From JAUVXJ01 sp034411995 (GTDB lineage: Bacteria > Chloroflexota > Anaerolineae > UBA7937 > B3-Chlor), in the NCBI GenBank assembly GCA_034411995.1, contig DAOUME010000030.1, positions 1 through 64,000 on the forward strand: a DNA stretch of 64,000 nucleotides. The letters are read 5' to 3'. Position 1 is the stretch's first letter. Each line of letters starts with the position of its first letter. The notes beneath the pieces were generated by a model. It was given only the letters and a program-made list of their open reading frames with translations. It did no database searches and had not been told where the DNA came from. The translations under genes were made by a program, and so were the position numbers. Shown piece after piece: positions 61,631 through 64,000 of this stretch.

Positions 61631-62770
61631 CTAGGTACTGACCCGATACATGATCATCTCGTTGTATCCTGTGACCACCTTCACATAGCCCGTCAACACC
61701 TGGTCCACAGAGGGGTCGCCAGTATCCACCAGCAGTGGGCGCCCCCGCAGCGAGTGCATCTTCTCCTTGGTTCCCACGACGATAAGGTTGCTCTTCCCGA
61801 CTCGGCTGATCACTTCGTGGCTGACTTGCTGGTTTCCTCGGCCGAAGATGTATCCCTGGCCGCCAATAGGGGTCACGATTATGGTCGCCGGTTTCCCCTG
61901 CACCAGGTCCAGAAGCTGGGACTCGTTCGCGTCTGCCGCCACCACTCTCCCATCTAGCACCACATCCACGCCTATGAGCGTCTTGGGCACCCCGAGTTGG
62001 GATGCTATGGCCCTCGTGGTCGTGCCGGGGCCGATGATATACAGGTGCTCCCGGCGCATGTTCTCAACGATGTAGCATGCGATAGCCCTCATACTCCCGG
62101 CCTCTGTCGGGCCGCTCGCAGCCTTCGCTCCCTGCACCAGTCGCCTATGGAAAGGGATCCTCAGGAATCCGTACAGTTGCGCCGAGACGACACCAGCTCT
62201 GATGGCGTCTTCATCGATGTCCATCACCTCGGCCTCGCGCAGGGTTGTGATCTCACCCGACAAGAACGACGCGGCGAGAGAGCCTGCTGCCTTGGGACTG
62301 GTGGCGTAGGCCGCAGAATGGATCTTGACCCCCGCCGGGATGCCCAGCACAGAGATGCTGTCCCCAACCGCGTCGTAGATGTCCCGTGCTGTCCCATCAC
62401 CTCCGGCGAATAGCAGCAGCTCCACGTTGAGCTCTCTCAACTCTTGGGCGGCCTTCTTCGTATCGCGGGCCGTGGTCCTGCCCCGCTCAATCGCGCCGAT
62501 GACCGTGGGCTCGAAGCCAGACCGTCTGACCGCGTCCTCCCCCATCTCACCTGGGTAGGTAATGATCTCCAAATCTGCACCCAGGCCCTTGAGGGCCTCG
62601 AGAGCCCAGACGGTGCGGGTCTCCGCTTGCAGCACAGCGCCGAGCTCTAGCGCTCGGCCCTGGATTTCTACTGTGTCACTTCCCTTGAGCCCGACTCTCC
62701 CGCCTATCCCCGCGAGGGGGTTCACAATCAATCCCAGCCGCCTGAGCCTTCGTGTGGGCATGCCAGCCAC
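61631..62770 (-). CDS. ATP-NAD kinase-fold protein, AcoX-like
   Basis: The diacylglycerol/NAD-kinase fold is recognisable from LGLIVNPLAGIGGRVGLKGS, LLLFAGGDGTARDIYDAVGD and VLGIPAGVKIHSAAYATSPK. The C-terminal half has YIIGPGTTTRAIASQLGVPK, GVDVVLDGRVVAADANESQL and ATIIVTPIGGQGYIFGRGNQ, typical of AcoX. Function is unproven; members lie beside acetoin-catabolism or glycine-decarboxylase genes. The GTG at 62770 immediately follows the gcvPB stop; ATG 62761 is an alternative. Confidence 0.87.
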   Translation of the reverse strand: MAGMPTRRLRRLGLIVNPLAGIGGRVGLKGSDTVEIQGRALELGAVLQAETRTVWALEALKGLGADLEIITYPGEMGEDAVRRSGFEPTVIGAIERGRTTARDTKKAAQELRELNVELLLFAGGDGTARDIYDAVGDSISVLGIPAGVKIHSAAYATSPKAAGSLAASFLSGEITTLREAEVMDIDEDAIRAGVVSAQLYGFLRIPFHRRLVQGAKAASGPTEAGSMRAIACYIVENMRREHLYIIGPGTTTRAIASQLGVPKTLIGVDVVLDGRVVAADANESQLLDLVQGKPATIIVTPIGGQGYIFGRGNQQVSHEVISRVGKSNLIVVGTKEKMHSLRGRPLLVDTGDPSVDQVLTGYVKVVTGYNEMIMYRVST

Positions 62771-64000
62771 TCACTGTCCTGAGGGCCCGTCTTCGAGCTC
62801 CTGCACGTTGCGGACTTTCCTCAGGTACCCCCTCCAACTGACCGCCCATCGAGAGGGATCATCGAGGGCCGTAGCATCAACGGCATGTACAGTGCTCTGG
62901 TGAGGCGCGTTCTTCACAAAAGCAGGGTCGGCATAAGACTCTTTGGAGATTTGAGCCATGATTGAGGCATATTCGTCTAGCTCGTCGCGCGTATATGACT
63001 CAGTAGGCTCCAGAGTGCACGGCTCCGGCACCAGCCAGGGGTGATGGCTGGCGAAGTAGTAAGCGCCAAAGTCGGCCGCTCGCCTTATCACGTCATCCGT
63101 GCCAACCCCCGTGTCTCTGTTCAGTTGTTCCCAGCTATAGCGCACTTGCTCGATTCTGTGCTTGCCCTCGGCGTATGGCGCAGCCATCCCCTTTACTTTC
63201 AGCAGCCTGTTCAGGAGGTAGTTGTTGTTGAGGACAGAGATCTCGGCAACCTCGCGAAGACCATCAGCGCCAAGACTCATCACCCAGGCATAGGACCTCA
63301 GAACCACTGGGGGGACTCCATAGAACGCCCGAATCTTGCCTATTGAGTCAGGCCGATCGTAGTCCAAGGCATAGGTGGTGCCGTCGAACACGACGACTGG
63401 GACCGGGAGAAATCTGGCAAGCCCGTTGCCCACGCCAACTGCACCGACCGCTGGCCCGCTGCAACCGTGTGGTGAGGAGAAGGTCTTGTGCAGATTGAAG
63501 TGACAGAGGTCAAAACCAGCATCGGCCGCCCGTGTAACGCCCAGTATTCCGTTGGCGTTAGCCTGATCGTAGAAACACAACCCACCCGCTTCGTGGACCG
63601 CCCTCACGAATTCCGCGATCTTGGGGTTGTAGATCCCGGTATCCTCAGGGTTGGTGATCATCAGCCCAGCGGTCCGCTCCGAGACCGCTGCCTTCAAGGC
63701 CTTCAGATCGGGATAGCCATCTTCATCCGGGTAGATGGTGATGACTTTGAATCCTGCTGTCCTGGGGCAGGCTGCGTCAGATGGATGAGAGAAGATGGTC
63801 GTGAGCATCTCGTCTCGTTGACCTCGCTCACCCCTCGATTCATGGTACGCGCGGATGATGGACGCAGCGGTGTATATGGCCGCCGATCCTCCGCCGGGCT
63901 GCAGCGTGAACTCCTGCATGCCCGAGATCTCTTTCAGCATCTGTTTGAACTCGTACATGATTTGCAGTATGCCCTGGACAGTCTCCACACCCTGCAGAGG
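62771..64000 (-). CDS. gcvPB: Glycine dehydrogenase (decarboxylating) subunit 2, 5' end beyond window
   Basis: The visible 410 codons match GcvPB: QGILQIMYEFKQMLKEISGM, FTLQPGGGSAAIYTAASIIR, MITNPEDTGIYNPKIAEFVR and the PLP lysine in FNLHKTFSSPHGCSGPAVGA. The C-terminus (VPEPCTLEPTESYTRDELDE) is normal. The reading frame is open through base 64000, and about 80 N-terminal residues should lie beyond it. With GcvPA it releases CO2 from glycine in the glycine cleavage/synthase system. The AcoX-like protein and SDR follow on the same strand. Confidence 0.93.
   Translation of the reverse strand, partial: PLQGVETVQGILQIMYEFKQMLKEISGMQEFTLQPGGGSAAIYTAASIIRAYHESRGERGQRDEMLTTIFSHPSDAACPRTAGFKVITIYPDEDGYPDLKALKAAVSERTAGLMITNPEDTGIYNPKIAEFVRAVHEAGGLCFYDQANANGILGVTRAADAGFDLCHFNLHKTFSSPHGCSGPAVGAVGVGNGLARFLPVPVVVFDGTTYALDYDRPDSIGKIRAFYGVPPVVLRSYAWVMSLGADGLREVAEISVLNNNYLLNRLLKVKGMAAPYAEGKHRIEQVRYSWEQLNRDTGVGTDDVIRRAADFGAYYFASHHPWLVPEPCTLEPTESYTRDELDEYASIMAQISKESYADPAFVKNAPHQSTVHAVDATALDDPSRWAVSWRGYLRKVRNVQELEDGPSGQ

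Noticed and set aside
1..64000. CRISPR arrays, rRNA genes, phage genes or defence systems
   Set aside because: Scanned by eye for regularly spaced repeats and known gene families; none seen.

Overview
The window most resembles a chromosomal segment of an uncultured, probably anaerobic Chloroflexota bacterium. This rests on the two substrate-binding lipoproteins and one propeller lipoprotein, whose lipobox is followed by long Thr/Pro/Ala linkers, on moderately high GC, and on the gene content: soluble heterodisulfide-reductase modules, indolepyruvate:ferredoxin oxidoreductase, several hydantoinase/oxoprolinase pairs and many amino-acid type catabolic enzymes. No rRNA or tRNA gene and no CRISPR array was found. 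The assignment is inference from style and content, not from a marker gene.

Layout. (1) 0-0.12 kb: the end of an insertion sequence with the first codons of its transposase. (2) 0.3-18.7 kb, + strand: a catabolic island starting with a FadR-type regulator that has its own promoter and palindrome. It continues with an Asp/Glu-racemase-type enzyme, an oligopeptide-type ABC importer without ATPase genes, a C_GCAxxG_C_C protein, a DUF1847 protein, a HyuB, a PLP racemase/aldolase-fold enzyme, a DUF6282 protein, a class III aminotransferase, an SDR, and a HyuA-HyuB pair. (3) 18.8-27.3 kb, + strand: a class I fumarase in two subunits, HdrC, HdrB, two complementary HdrA-type flavoproteins, an SdhB-like iron-sulfur protein and a soluble fumarate-reductase-type flavoprotein. 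Base and codon use shift to higher GC at its start. (4) 27.5-29.9 kb: an Lrp/AsnC regulator, a small ORF with a strong ribosome binding site, panB, and a frameshifted BKACE (DUF849) remnant.

(5) 30.2-38.3 kb, - strand: IorA, IorB, an aminotransferase and a TIGR04076 protein, preceded by a class III aminotransferase. About 3 kb away lies a collapsed, decayed second copy of the same block, in which the IorA N-terminus is fused to the aminotransferase C-terminus by an internal deletion. (6) 38.5-49.1 kb, - strand: one long apparent operon with GntR regulator, PreA-like dihydropyrimidine-dehydrogenase family protein, HyuA, HyuB, substrate-binding protein and two permeases. (7) 49.7-64 kb: a dipeptidase, a double-propeller lipoprotein, a YkoP/SMR pair, a SAF-UxaA dehydratase, a possible structured RNA leader before a flavin reductase and a HisD-family dehydrogenase, a flavodoxin-like oxidoreductase, an SDR, an AcoX-type kinase-fold protein and a truncated gcvPB.

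Reading as a whole: the cell appears to import and hydrolyse cyclic amides or related nitrogen compounds through two parallel HyuAB systems, each with its own importer and FadR-type regulator. It appears to deaminate the products with PLP enzymes, oxidise 2-oxo acids through ferredoxin, and handle electrons with a soluble Hdr/fumarate-reductase assembly. The most unusual items are the fumarase-Hdr-fumarate reductase cluster with its split HdrA pair, the long perfect palindromes between the binding-protein and permease genes of both importers, and the collapsed IorA/aminotransferase duplication.
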